A DNA stretch of 64,000 nucleotides from Methanobrevibacter sp. (GTDB lineage: Archaea > Methanobacteriota > Methanobacteria > Methanobacteriales > Methanobacteriaceae). The notes beneath the pieces were generated by a model that had not been told where the DNA came from, did not search any database, and was given only the letters and a program-made list of their open reading frames with translations. Of this stretch, positions 43,240 through 56,100 are shown one piece after another (the stretch's first letter is position 1; each line of letters opens with the position of its first letter). The position numbers and the translations under genes are program-made. The DNA is taken from positions 1 to 64,000 of the forward strand of contig NZ_JAUNXX010000001.1 of assembly GCF_030539555.1 (NCBI RefSeq), in the 5' to 3' direction.

Positions 43240-46200
43240 CTATCTAATAACGGTGATTATTTTTTTCACTTTTGCAGTTCCATAGCTTGCGACAATATTG
43301 AACCTGCCCAGAATCAGATAAGATTTGAGTTTGAATGTGGCTATTCCTTTTGCATTCGTTTTTGCATAATATGTGTGTCCTCTGTATTTGAGGGTTATCT
43401 TCTTATTTTTCAGGATTTTTCCCTGATTTGAGAGCAGCTTAACATTATAGCCGAAGACCTTGAATTTTTTGACTGTTCTATCGGACATGACAATTGTAGG
43501 TTTGATAACGACCTTGTTTGAAACCTTAAATCCGTTATATGAAGCGGTTATGGTATATGTTTTAGGCTGGCCTGCGAGTTTAAGATAGGCATAGCCGTTG
43601 GAATCTGTGTATCTGGAGTAGCTTTTGGAATTGAAAGTGAATGTGACCTTAACATTCCTTGCAATGTTCCCGTTATCGTCGTATGCCCTTACCTTATAGC
43701 TTTTGCCGGCTCCATAATACATTGTCACACCTGAATTTCCCAGCAGGCGTGCAACGACATTGATTGTCTGGGTTTTGCTTTCTCCGGTTTCTGGATTGAC
43801 GATTGTGAGCTTGTATGATCCTGGGGAAAGCTTGAGATTATATTTCAGTTTGCCGTTTGCATCGGTTGTGGTGGAATAGGTTTTTGATGAAATGACAAGG
43901 TTCACCTTCCTATTGGTCAATAGCTTGCCTTCTCCATCACGTAAAACTGCATTATAATATGAATTATAGGTGTATTTGGCAGTTTCAGGCAAAGTTAATG
44001 TTGAAAGGACCGTAATCTTACGGTTAAAGTCAAAAGATGAATCATCCTTAAATCCGATTTTGACATAATGACTGCCGACATCCAGTTTTAAGCTGACTGA
44101 AGCTGTTCCATCACTGCCTGTTAATGAAGTGTAAACTGAATCGCCGACAGTGAAGCTTATTTGCTTATCTGAAACACCATTTCCGTTTTTGTCCTTTAGA
44201 ATTGCAGAGTATGCAAACTGACCATAATAAACAGTGAGATTGTCAGCTGAGAGGAACACTTCACCTGCATTGAATGTGATGCTGGATGAGTTGCTGTTGT
44301 AGCCATTTGCAGTAAATACCGCCTTGACAGTGTTGTTGTTCTGGTTCTTGAATACATGGTTAAGTATGGCCGCACCGTCCTGGACGTTTATTCTAAAGGA
44401 TTCATCACCGACGATAAAAGTCACAGCCCCTGAAGTGACGGGATTTCCATAGCTGTCAATGACACTAGCTTTGACAGATATAGGATTGTAATCATCGGAA
44501 ATTTCAAGGTTAATGCTTGCATTCAGCTTGTCAGTGATTGTGAATGCCTTTATGCATGCCACCTGTGAATTATAGATGTGGTCGGGATATGCCCACTCCA
44601 AATCATATAAATCAGCCCAACTTTTACCGTCATAGCTAATATAGGATATGTTTGATGAGTACAGCTCATAATTGAGAGAAATCTTTTCTGAAATTGGAAC
44701 AGCTGCATCCCCATCAACTGTTATTTTGAATACAACCTCAAAGACATCACCTAAATTGAGCGGGATCAGCTGGCCCAAAGAGATTGTCTTATAGCTTGTA
44801 GTTGAAAATCCTGTTTTTGTAAGCTTCAGATTATCGTTTACGTAAATTGAAATCTGCCAATTTGTATCCTTTTCAAAATATGTTGAAACGGCCGCCAGAT
44901 ATTCATTGCCTTTTGAAGTGAATTTGTTTTTATACCAGACTGTAGTTGAAGAGTTTATAAAGTAATCGGTAAGTCCCGGAATGTCATATTGGTAGTTCCT
45001 ATCGAAATTCATCGTATCATTCAATATGAATGTATAAGTGGCTGATGGCTTATTTATCGGTGCGCATTTGATGTCATAATAGGAAACATAATAGAATCCG
45101 TCATTTTCACTGGTTGTCCCCCAGCTGTTTTTTATAATCCATGCCCCATCTCCTTCAGGATTGTTTCTGAAGTTATCACGGGAGTATGTATCGTCCCATC
45201 CGACAATGATTACCGCATGGTTTGCTCCGGTATTGGCATCATTGTAATAGCTTTTACCTTTCAGATAGCTTGTGCTCCAATAAATTGAAGTTGAAACGGC
45301 ACCATAATCCAATATAGCTTTTTTAATTGCATCATTATCTGTGTAAGAGGTTCTTGTTAAAAATGCAATGTTTTGAACATGCATGAAACTGTTGAATATT
45401 GGGGACAACACTGAGAAATCTGTATAAATGTCATCACTTTCATTAACAGGACCCAGCCAACTTGTGAGATATCCTATAGCCATTTTATCATACCCTCCAT
45501 CATTAGGTGACATAGCCCATCCGTAATCGGAGTAAAGAGACATCAGGTTTTTCATGTTCTCTTCAGACAAATCATAGGATACTCCTGTTGCTTTTAAAAG
45601 ACATGATTCAAGAGCACCTATGGCTGCAAAAGCCCAGCAGTTTCCTCCGTTCTGCTGATTTTTAACAGGAGTGACATATCCGTAATCGTTTAGATTGTAT
45701 CTGACAGGTAATTTTCCGTCATATGAAGAATTGAATTTGAGCAGACTATAGTTTCCGTTTCCGATGAACAATTCGGGGATTTCCATCTCGAAAACATCAT
45801 TGCCGATGAATGTGTTGTTAAGCTCCTCATCCAGGATTGAATCATAATAGGTATCGCTTCCGAGAGAATATATTGCATCATCGGTGTTGTTGGTGAATGT
45901 GTTTGAGCTAATCATGAAAATGTCCACTGCACTTACATACAATGCTCCGCCTCTGGCAGCAGAATTGCCAGTCAATGTTGAATTTGATATTGAAAATTCA
46001 TGATACATTGCAAAAACTGCTCCGCCGTCATATGCAGCGCTATTGTTTACTGCAGTGAAGTTATTCAATGTAGTGGTGGATTTCAGACAGACCATTGCTC
46101 CTCCGAAATTTGATGAACAGTTTTCTATATTCAAAGCGTCTGCAGTTAAACTGGAATCAATCAGATAAATTGCACCTGCCACATCGTTAATAGAATAACC

Positions 46201-46995
46201 GTTTGAGAATTTGGTTTTGTTGATGAAGACATTTGCATCGTTTTCACAGAAAATTGAACCTGCACACAATCCCGCATAATTATAGCTGAAAATGGAGTTT
46301 GCAATTTTTAAAACTCCATTGCTTATGTAGATTGCCCCTCCGTTTGAAGCATGATTGGCTGTGAATGTGGAATTGTTGACTGTTAGATTGCCCCCTTCAA
46401 TATGGATTGCTCCTCCTTTTTGAGCATAGTTATTTGAAAATGTGCAGTTATTCAGATTAACACATGCATTTTTGTTTTTAACGTTGATTGCACTGCCCTG
46501 ATATAGAGTAGATGCGTAGTTATCTTTAAAGATGCAATTTTTGGCAACGAGACTGCCGCTGCATTCAATCTTAAAGTCAATAAGTGTGATGTTTCTTAAG
46601 GTCAGTGAGCTTGAAGATTTTAGGGCTATCTGATACCTGTTATACTTGACTATTGTATCCGAAGCGCTGCTCCCTATAATTGTCAGGTTACTTACAGAGC
46701 AGTATTTATTCAAATTATACTCTCCTCTGGCCAGATATAGCGTAGATCCGTCTTTTATATTATCTGCATTCAAATCCTTAAAAGGATTTTCAATAGAACC
46801 GTTACCCGTATCATTTTCAGCATTTGCATCAAAGTAATATGACACTGATGTTAATATGTCCCCATCCTGTTGGATTGGATTTTCAGTTTGCCCATCAGCA
46901 GCAACTACAGTTTCATTGTCATCAGCATATGACAAGGGCATTGCAATTGCCAAACAAAATACTGAAAATAACACAAACAATTTAAATTTATTCAA
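43240..46995 (-). CDS. secreted adhesin with papain-like cysteine protease domain, 1251 residues
   Basis: Same plan as its downstream neighbour: signal peptide, beta-helix repeats at ~55-400, C1A protease with Cys453, His593 and Asn623, then Ig-like repeats (about four, fewer than the 1469-residue paralogue). The opening of the helix domain (YYFDANAENDTGNGS) and the protease are closely similar between the two, showing a tandem duplication followed by loss or gain of Ig repeats. The start is TTG 46995, fixed by AAGGAGGAAG. A gap of only 42 bases to the downstream gene suggests co-transcription. A surface-displayed protease is the likely role; the target is unknown. Confidence 0.9.
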   Translation of the reverse strand: MNKFKLFVLFSVFCLAIAMPLSYADDNETVVAADGQTENPIQQDGDILTSVSYYFDANAENDTGNGSIENPFKDLNADNIKDGSTLYLARGEYNLNKYCSVSNLTIIGSSASDTIVKYNRYQIALKSSSSLTLRNITLIDFKIECSGSLVAKNCIFKDNYASTLYQGSAINVKNKNACVNLNNCTFSNNYAQKGGAIHIEGGNLTVNNSTFTANHASNGGAIYISNGVLKIANSIFSYNYAGLCAGSIFCENDANVFINKTKFSNGYSINDVAGAIYLIDSSLTADALNIENCSSNFGGAMVCLKSTTTLNNFTAVNNSAAYDGGAVFAMYHEFSISNSTLTGNSAARGGALYVSAVDIFMISSNTFTNNTDDAIYSLGSDTYYDSILDEELNNTFIGNDVFEMEIPELFIGNGNYSLLKFNSSYDGKLPVRYNLNDYGYVTPVKNQQNGGNCWAFAAIGALESCLLKATGVSYDLSEENMKNLMSLYSDYGWAMSPNDGGYDKMAIGYLTSWLGPVNESDDIYTDFSVLSPIFNSFMHVQNIAFLTRTSYTDNDAIKKAILDYGAVSTSIYWSTSYLKGKSYYNDANTGANHAVIIVGWDDTYSRDNFRNNPEGDGAWIIKNSWGTTSENDGFYYVSYYDIKCAPINKPSATYTFILNDTMNFDRNYQYDIPGLTDYFINSSTTVWYKNKFTSKGNEYLAAVSTYFEKDTNWQISIYVNDNLKLTKTGFSTTSYKTISLGQLIPLNLGDVFEVVFKITVDGDAAVPISEKISLNYELYSSNISYISYDGKSWADLYDLEWAYPDHIYNSQVACIKAFTITDKLNASINLEISDDYNPISVKASVIDSYGNPVTSGAVTFIVGDESFRINVQDGAAILNHVFKNQNNNTVKAVFTANGYNSNSSSITFNAGEVFLSADNLTVYYGQFAYSAILKDKNGNGVSDKQISFTVGDSVYTSLTGSDGTASVSLKLDVGSHYVKIGFKDDSSFDFNRKITVLSTLTLPETAKYTYNSYYNAVLRDGEGKLLTNRKVNLVISSKTYSTTTDANGKLKYNLKLSPGSYKLTIVNPETGESKTQTINVVARLLGNSGVTMYYGAGKSYKVRAYDDNGNIARNVKVTFTFNSKSYSRYTDSNGYAYLKLAGQPKTYTITASYNGFKVSNKVVIKPTIVMSDRTVKKFKVFGYNVKLLSNQGKILKNKKITLKYRGHTYYAKTNAKGIATFKLKSYLILGRFNIVASYGTAKVKKIITVIR

Positions 46996-47143
46996 GCTAC
47001 TTCCTCCTTTTAAACAATTTAAACACTGAAGAATGTTAAATTGTATAAAGTATTGTTATTTATAAATTTAATAGTATAAATAATGATTGCTAAAAAAAAG
47101 AGTTCTGTTAGTTTTTTGGAAATATTTTAAAAAAAAATAGTGA

Positions 47144-47160
47144 GGGAGTTGAAAACTCCC
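47144..47160 (-). terminator. terminator of the giant adhesin gene
   Basis: GGGAGTT/AACTCCC with a three-base loop, followed on the minus strand by a run of nine T residues, lies 14 bases after the stop codon at 47174. Confidence 0.75.
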
Positions 47161-47173
47161 GAAAATTTTAGTT

Positions 47174-50100
47174 TTAGTGTTTGCGCCTTTTGATAGGTAT
47201 AAGTGCGAAAATGACCAATGCCAATAAAGCTATCGGATTTCCGGTTGCATGCATGAGAGAAACATGCTCCATATGCTCACGATACTTATGAGAGATGTTT
47301 TTATCCTGTGTCTCATTTTTCTCAGAAGAAGTACTGTTTTGCACTTCAAAGTCAACTTTGTCTGTTACCTTACCTGTCATGTTACATCCAGCTGTAATCT
47401 CATTTGTGAAGTTTCCAACTTTAGTAGCCCTATAGACTATTTTAAAGCTTACGGAATCACCCGGAGACAAACTGCCAGAGTAAACGAACTTATCGCCCTG
47501 TCTGGTCCAGCCTTTACCGATTAGTTTGACAAAGACCAAACCTTCAGGAGCATTTTCTTTTACGAAAATACCTCCGACCTTGCAATTGCCGTCGTTAGTA
47601 ACAGTAATCTTGAAAGTAACTAATTTGCCAACTTTTACAGAAGCATTGACAACTTCCTTAACCACTTTAATGCTTGGTTCAACCGGTTCTAGCTTAATGA
47701 CAACAGTTTTGTTGTCTGAAAAAGCACCTCCAGTCAAATCAGAGTAAGCAGCCACTTCCGGAGTAAATACTCCTTCACGGGTAGTGGTGAAGAATAGTTT
47801 GTAGCTAGCTGATTCGCCAGGCTTTAGAATGCCAGCATAGCTGAACCTATTACCATTCTGAGTCCATCCTGATGCAGCGGCACATAAAACATTGACAACT
47901 GTTTGAGCAGTATCTTCGTTTTCATAACCTGTGTAGATTAGGCCGTCAGGGAATTTATTTATAGTATAAACACCTGTAAGGTCACAATCACCTTCATTTG
48001 TAACAACAACAGTGAAACTGATATAGCTGTCCACGAAAGCAAGTGGATTATTTGATATCTCACGAACTGTCAGATATGGAGTGTATACTAAAACACTGTC
48101 ATCATCACTGCAATTGACGGTTTTATCTGAACTTGCAGTTGCTCTATCAACAAATACACCTGATGTGACTGTAGTTACGACAATAGTCAAATCGACTGAA
48201 TCACCAACAGCTAAAGAACCATTATAATGGAATCTGGTTCCATCATAAGTCCAATTAGAGCCAGTGAAGTGGTCATAAATCAAATCATCTGAGATAACAT
48301 TATCAATAGCAATACCTGTAAGGATCATACCTCCATCATTTGTAACAGTGATTGTGAAGCTGGTCTGACTACCGGAATATACAAACTCGTCATTTGCCCT
48401 GTTGACTATAGACATAGATGCGTTGTTTACTTTTACAGTACTGTTTGAAACGACTGTATCTTCACCCTCATTGTAGACTACATTTACAACATTTGTCAAA
48501 TTACCGTATTGAGTGGATCTAGCTACAATCCAATATGTTACGTCTGATCCTGCAGTTAATTCATCAAGATACCATACAACGGAATTACCGGATTTGGAAT
48601 AGCCTTCACTTGCATTTACAAATACAAAACCTTCAGGCAATTCATCGATTACGTTTATGAAGGTAGCTGTGAATTCATCCGCATTTTTAACCACAATAGT
48701 GAAGTTGACTAAAGTGTCATTATGGATTAAAGTTTCATTGGCAGTTTTTGTAACTGTCAAATTAACATAAACCACTTCAACACCATCCTCTGATTTGACA
48801 GGAGTGTCATTTTCAGTACTTGTTACCTCAACAGCATTTGTCCAATTACCTATGGAAGTTGCCATTGTTGTAACAGTGAATTCTACGGATTCTCCAGGTT
48901 TAATCATGTCCACTATCATTTCACCATTGCCTATGTCAAATCTATCATCGTTTGAACTGTAGATTTCCAAACCTTCTTGTGTTATGTCCCTAATTACAAC
49001 ATGAGTTGCATTGGATGGGCCTTTGTTTGTAACGGTTATTGTAAATGTCACATAGTCCTCATAACCTATTCTGTCAACATTTGCAGTTTTGTTAACCACC
49101 AACTTGACGATAGGAATAACATTGAAAGTTGCAGTATCGTTTACAATAGTCTTATTCTCTTTTGCTGTAGCATTAACGGTATTTGTGAATGTACCGCCAG
49201 TTAAAGCTTTAACCATAACCCATACACTGAATGTTTCGCCACCTGCAAGTGAACCTACGTTCCAGACAAGCTTGCCTCCATCCTGTGTTAAGGTTCCGTT
49301 ATGACCTTTAATCTCAAATGCTGTAAGGTCAATCATGTCTGTAACGGTTACATTGTTAGCAGCTATTGAAGCGTTGTTTGTTACTTCAATTGTGAAATTA
49401 ATAAGCTCCAATACATTTACAGATACAGGATTAGCTGTTTTTACAACTGTAAGATTGATTGGAACTACCTCAACAGTTTCACTGTCACTAACAACAGTGT
49501 CATTTTCATTGGATGACACATGTACTTCATTGGTCCAATTTCCAATATCTTTGGATTTGACTTGAATCCAAAGTTCCACACTGGATTTGCTTTGGAAATT
49601 AGTGTAATTCCAGCTTACTGTCTGACCGTCTAGCATGTAGCCTTCAGTTGCGTTGACAAATTCAAATCCTTTAGGTAAAACATCACTGACTGTTACATTG
49701 AATACGGTAACCAAACTGGTGTTGTTCACAATGATTTTGAAGTTAACAAGAGTATTGTTACCGACAATTGTCACGTCAGCTGTTTTGCTTACAGTCAATA
49801 TAACCGGAACAACTTCAACATCTGTGAAGTTATTCAGTATTGTTGAATTCTCATCACATGTGATATTAACTTTATTTGTCCAGTTGCCTACGGCATTGGA
49901 TCTTGCCTGTATCCAATAGGTCCTATGTTCGCCACTGGTTAAATTACCGACAAACCAAATAACTTTCTGACCGTCCAGTTCATAACCTTCTGTTGCATTT
50001 ACAAATGCAAATCCGTCAGGAAGCAAATCAGTGAGCCATACATCAGTAGCATTAACACGGGAAGTGTTATTTACAAGAATTGTAAAGTTAACTAAAGTGT

Positions 50101-53100
50101 TATTTCCGACAACAGTCAAATCAGCAGTCTTAATAATGGTAGCGTTGACTTCAACTACTTCCACATCAACATCATCGCTGACAACAGTAGAGTTCTCATA
50201 GGATTTCACTTCAACAACATTAGTCATATTGCCAACAGAGTTAGTTCTCACGACAACCTGATAGGTTGCGTTTTTACCGCTTGGCAAACTGCCAATTGTC
50301 CAAGTGATTTCCTGACCGTCAGTTTTATTATTGCCAGATACACTTACAATAGTAAATCCATCAGGTATGATGTCTTTAACTGTTACGTTTGTCGCATCAA
50401 CACGTGCTGTGTTATTTACAACAATTGTGAAGGTAACTTCAGTGTTGTTTCCAACAACAGTCACATCAGCAGTTTTATTGACGGTTAAAATAACCGGAAC
50501 AACTTCTACTGTAGCATCATCGCTGACAACTGTAGAGTTCTCATAGGATTTCACTTCAACAGCATTAGTCATGTTGCCTGTGGAATTGGTTCTTGCTGTA
50601 ATCCATAGCATGATTGCACTGCCGTTGACCATATCACCAACATTCCAACTGATTAATGTTTTACCGTTCGGCAAAGTACTGATATCTTCAACCAAATCAG
50701 TTACATTGGATCCGATTGAATCAATCACCAGACCTGCAGGCAAGTAATCATTAATCACAACATCAGTGGCATTCACAATTGAGTCCAAAGAGACAACGAT
50801 TGTGAAGTTAACCAAAGTATTGTTAGCAACAACAGTCAAATCAACAGTCTTATCGACAGTCATGATTACGTCAACAACTTCAACCTCAGCACTGGAGTTC
50901 ACAACAGTCTTATTCTCATTGGATGAGACATTAACAGTATTTGTCCAGTTACCTACAGATAAAGATTTTGCAACAATTGTGAAAGTTTTATCCTTGCCAC
51001 TGTTTAAATCCAAAGTCCAGCTTACAACATTACCTGCTGTTAGATTACCTTCAGTTACTTCTACAAATTCAAAGCCTTTAGGCAATTCATCTATGATTTT
51101 TACGCCTGTTGCATTGATTTTACCAGTGTTATTCACAACAATTGTGAAAGTGACTCTGGTGTTGTTTCCAACAATGCGCAAATCACTTGATTTTACAACA
51201 GTCAAGTTTACAGGAAGAACTTTTACGATTGCAGTATCATTGATTTTAGTGGAATTCTCTTTGCTTGTTACATTGACTTCATTTGTCAGATTACCAATTG
51301 CTGCAGTTCTTGCAACAACCCATAGCTTGATTGCACTGCCGTTGACCATTTCAGCAATGTTCCAACTTATTAATGTTTTACCGTTCGGCAAAGTACTGTT
51401 ATCTCCAACCAAACCTGTTACATTGGATCCGATTGAATCAAGCACCAGGCCTGCAGGCAAGTAATCATTAATCACAACATCAGTGGCATTCACAATAGAG
51501 GTATTATTGACGACGATTGTGAAGTTAACCAAAGTGTTATTGCCCACAACAGTCACGTTAACAGTCTTATTGACAGTCAAGATGACAGGAACAACATTTA
51601 CAATAGCTTCATCTTCATCACCAGTCTCATTCTCCTTGGAGAATACACTAGCAACGTTGGTTAAATTATCTATAACTGCAGTTCTTGCAACAATCCATAA
51701 CTTAATGGCTGTGCCGTTTGAGATTTCACAAGGACCCCATGAAACAATTGTGCCGTCACTGCCGCTGTAAACGGTAGCTTCCAAGCCGGTCAAATTACAT
51801 CCTTTTGAAACGAGTATTAAGCCATCCGGTAAACTGTCTTGGATAATTACTTCAGTTGCATTCACAATAGAAGTGTTGTTTACAATGATTGTGAAGTTAA
51901 CCAAAGTGTTATTGCCCACAACAGTCACGTTAGCAGTCTTATTGATAGTTATGATAGCGAGTGCTGCTTTAACAGAAACACTTGAATCAACAAGAGTTGT
52001 GTTCTCATTACATGTTACATTAACCTTGTTGGTTAAGTCACCCTCTTTAACTATTTTCATAGTTATGTTGAATACATAAGACTCTGTAGGTTTAATCAAT
52101 GGAACTGCCAGTTCTCCGGTCTTATTATTGTAACCGGTCACATTTGCAGATACAAATTCGAATCCTTCAGGAACGATATCTGTAATTAATACACCTGTTG
52201 CATTGGAAATGCCATTGTTTGTAACATTGATTGTGAATACGACATTATTTCCAACAACGATAATCTCGTCCGCTTTTACGTTGACAACTTTGCTGATGTC
52301 CAATTTGACTATAGGAAGAACTTTAACGGTAGCTGAACTGTTATGAGTATGTGACTCTTCACTACAGTTTACATAAGCTGTATTAGTGAATGTACCATTT
52401 GTAATAGCCCTAACAAGAATCCAGACACTGTATTCCTGTTCACTGGCTAAATTGCCTACGTCCCATTTGATGAAATGATCTGTTGTAGTATTGGTACCGT
52501 TTGTGTTGAGTATTTCAAACTCTTTTGGCACCATGTCAGTGATATTTATATGGGTGGCTTGTGCGGATCCGTGATTTTTAATTTTAATTGTGAAATTAAC
52601 CAAATCACCAATATATACAGTAGTTACATTAGCGGTTTTGTTGATTCTGATGTCAGTTTCTAAAACCTCTACAGTAACATCGGCTGATTTGACAGTTTCG
52701 TTTTGATCACATTTCACATGCACATAATTTGTAAATTCACCGATTTCCTTAGTTTCAACTTTAATGCTTACCTCCGCAGACTTGCCGCTTTCAAGGAATG
52801 GAATTACATAATGCAATTCATAACCTTTCTGCAATTCAAGTCCATTAGGAAGATCATCATCAATTGCAACATTGGTTGCATTTGAAGGGCCGTTATTTGT
52901 CACGACAATTGTGAAAGTAAGAACATCACCTACAATTGCATCAGCATAATCCACAATTTTTTTAACAGTCAAATTAACCACAGGATTAACTTTTACACTT
53001 GTGCTTGAAGATTTAACTGTATCATTCTCATTGCAGGTCACATTGACAACATTTGTTAAGGTACCGTTTGTAATAGCTTTTAAGGTAACAGTAAATATAT

Positions 53101-56100
53101 ATGATTTACCTGCTTCTATTAAATCAACAGTAAGCAAACCTGTTTTATTGTCATATCCTGTTGCATTGGATTCGACAAAACTGAAACCTTTTGGGACAAT
53201 ATCTGTAATGTTTACCATAGTTGCATTAGCCTTAGCGTTGTTAGTAACGTTAATGGTGAATGTAACCTTATCACCAACATTTATTTCATTGATTTGAGCG
53301 GTTTTATTTATTGTAAGATTAAATAGAATCACTTCAAACCATACGGTTGCATTGTTATTGGTGTAGTTCCATTCTGCCTCATCGCAGGTAACGTTTACTG
53401 TATTGTTGAATTTGCCTAATTTTGTAGCGTCGAATACCATTGTCAGTACTGCATCAGTGCCGTTAGCTAACTTTTCGATAGTCCAAAGATTACTTGAAGT
53501 ATCATATTTACCTTTTGTAACATTCACGTCCAGATATTCCAATCCGATTGGCAGCACATCCTTGATTTTTAAATTGGTTGCATTTGAAGCATTATTAGCA
53601 TTGTTTACGGTTACTGTGAAAGTAACGTTGTTTCCGTAAATTGTGTAATAACTGGAAACTTCTTTTTCAATGCTTAAATCAACATATGGAATAATTTCCA
53701 AATCACATGAAGATAAAATGTATTTATAGTTTCTATCTTCCGGATGCTGTGCTTTGATTGTGTAATTTCCAGGAGCCAGTCCGGTTAAATCCAAAGAGTA
53801 GTTACCATACAAGTCAGTGTTGACTGTTTTTGCAAGTACAACTTCACCTGTTGCCTTGTCGATAACTTCAATGTTTATAACCTGATACCTTTCAAGTGAA
53901 TCCTGGTATAATTCTACACCATCTTCACTATTTAAAGCACCTGAAACGGGACTGACGTTAGCTTTTGTTTTTCTGGTTTGTGATTCGTCATTATTAGCTA
54001 TGTAGGTTACTTCATCAAATACGATATCATTAACATCAGCTACATTGTAAATGCCGTTAATAATGTTGTCCCCACCAGTATAATTTGCTATGCTGAGTGT
54101 TACAGTTGTTCCGTAGAACGCTGTATCCGGAACAGCAGTGGCATTTAAAATGTATGACCAAGCCTGATTTTTAATGAAGGTATCATCATCCAATAAAGTG
54201 TTTGATGCATCATTATATAATGCAGAACCGTTGCATGCTTTGTTATCATTGAATTCACTGGAAATGACTTTTGCGTTGTCTGCACTTACGAATACTGCAC
54301 CTCCCAATCCATCATCTGTTGCTGAAGGATCATTACCGTTACCATTGTATGATCGAAGAGTATTAGCAGTGTTATTATAGAATTTGGAGTTTTCTATAAC
54401 AGTATTTTCACCGTCAATATATATCGCACCACCTTTGGTTTTAAGGTCTTTTGAAGTGCTTATCCTTAAGTCATAGGTAGCGTTGTTATTGTTGAAGTTG
54501 GAGTTGATAATCCTATTATTTGCGGCCCCAACGTAAACTGCACCACCTTGAATAGCAGCGTTTTCAGTGAAATCAGAACCATCAACAGTTATGTCTTCAT
54601 TATTCAGATATACTGCACCACCAAGAATTGCCTCATTACCTGTGAAGTTGGAATTCTTGATGTCACCATCACTACCGTTGATAAATGCGGCACCACCACG
54701 ATTTGCAGTGTTATTTACAAATTGGGAATTGTCTATAGTAGCATTAGTACCCAATTTCCAGTTAACAGCACCTCCATCCTCTAAAGCAGTGTTGTTTTCA
54801 AAGTATGAGTCCTTGATTGTCACATTAGTGTCATCACTGTGCTTGCAGTTTTGCAGATATACAGCACCACCGTAAGTAGCGTTGTTGTCTTCAAATCTGG
54901 AATTTTCTATTATACCATCAATACCTGACCAGCGAACAGCTCCACCATTATTGCTTGCATTGTTATTGGTGAAATTTGAATCTATGATTTGACCGTTATG
55001 GCCAGTCCAGGATACAGCTCCACCATCGTATGCACTGTTATCCTCAAATGTAGAGTTTATGATTGCACCATTTGTAGCTCCTTCATTCCAATCGATAGCA
55101 CCACCTTCCCTAGAAGCTGTGTTATTGATGAACTTGGAGTTTTTGAATGTAGTGTTATCACAATCGCCAGTGTCCAGGTCTCTTAAATAAACTGCTCCAC
55201 CGTTTGATTTTGCAGAGTTATTTTCAAAGATACAACCATCCACAAGACCGTTGGAACCTGTCCAGATAACAGCACCACCTTCACCAGAAGATCCGTAAGT
55301 TCCGGTTTCATCTCCTAAAGCCCTATTGTTGGTGAAATTAGATCCGACAATAGTACCATCAGTACCATACCAGAATACGGCACCACCATTAGCGCCTGCA
55401 GAGTTGTTTTCAAATGAAGAATCCTCTATTCTACCATTGGTTGCACCTGCATGCCAGTCAATAGCACCACCATTGATAACAGCAGTGTTGTTTTCAAAGT
55501 GTGAATTCTTAAATGTAGTATTATCCGCATCGCCTTCAGCGGATGCTTCAAGATATACTGCACCACCAAGAGCATTAGCTGTGTTGTTTACAAATTGAGA
55601 ATTGTCTACAATACCATTGGAACCTGCCCATCTAATTGCACCTCCAGAACCACTTGTAAGGTTGTTTGGATCAACAGGACCTAAAGCATGGTTATTGGTG
55701 AAATTAGAGTTTTCGATTGTACCATTGGTACCATACCAGTTAACTGCACCACCGCTAAAGCTGGCGTTGTTGTTTTCAAATGTTGAATTTGAAATCTTAC
55801 CGTTTTTAGCCAAGTAGTAATAGTTAATTGCTCCACCGTTGTTTCCGGCAGTGTTATTCTCAAAGTGAGAGTTGGCAAATGTATTGTTGTCACATTCAGC
55901 CCTTCCGTCAACACCACGTAAGTATACTGCACCACCGTTGTTGGTTGCACTATTATTAATAAACTCACAGTCGTCAACTAATCCGTTGGAACCAGTCCAC
56001 ATAACAGCTCCACCGTCACCAGCATTACCCATTACACATTGTACAGTACCGTTAGCTTTGTTGTTAGTGAAGTTAGAACCAATTATATCACCACTGTCAC

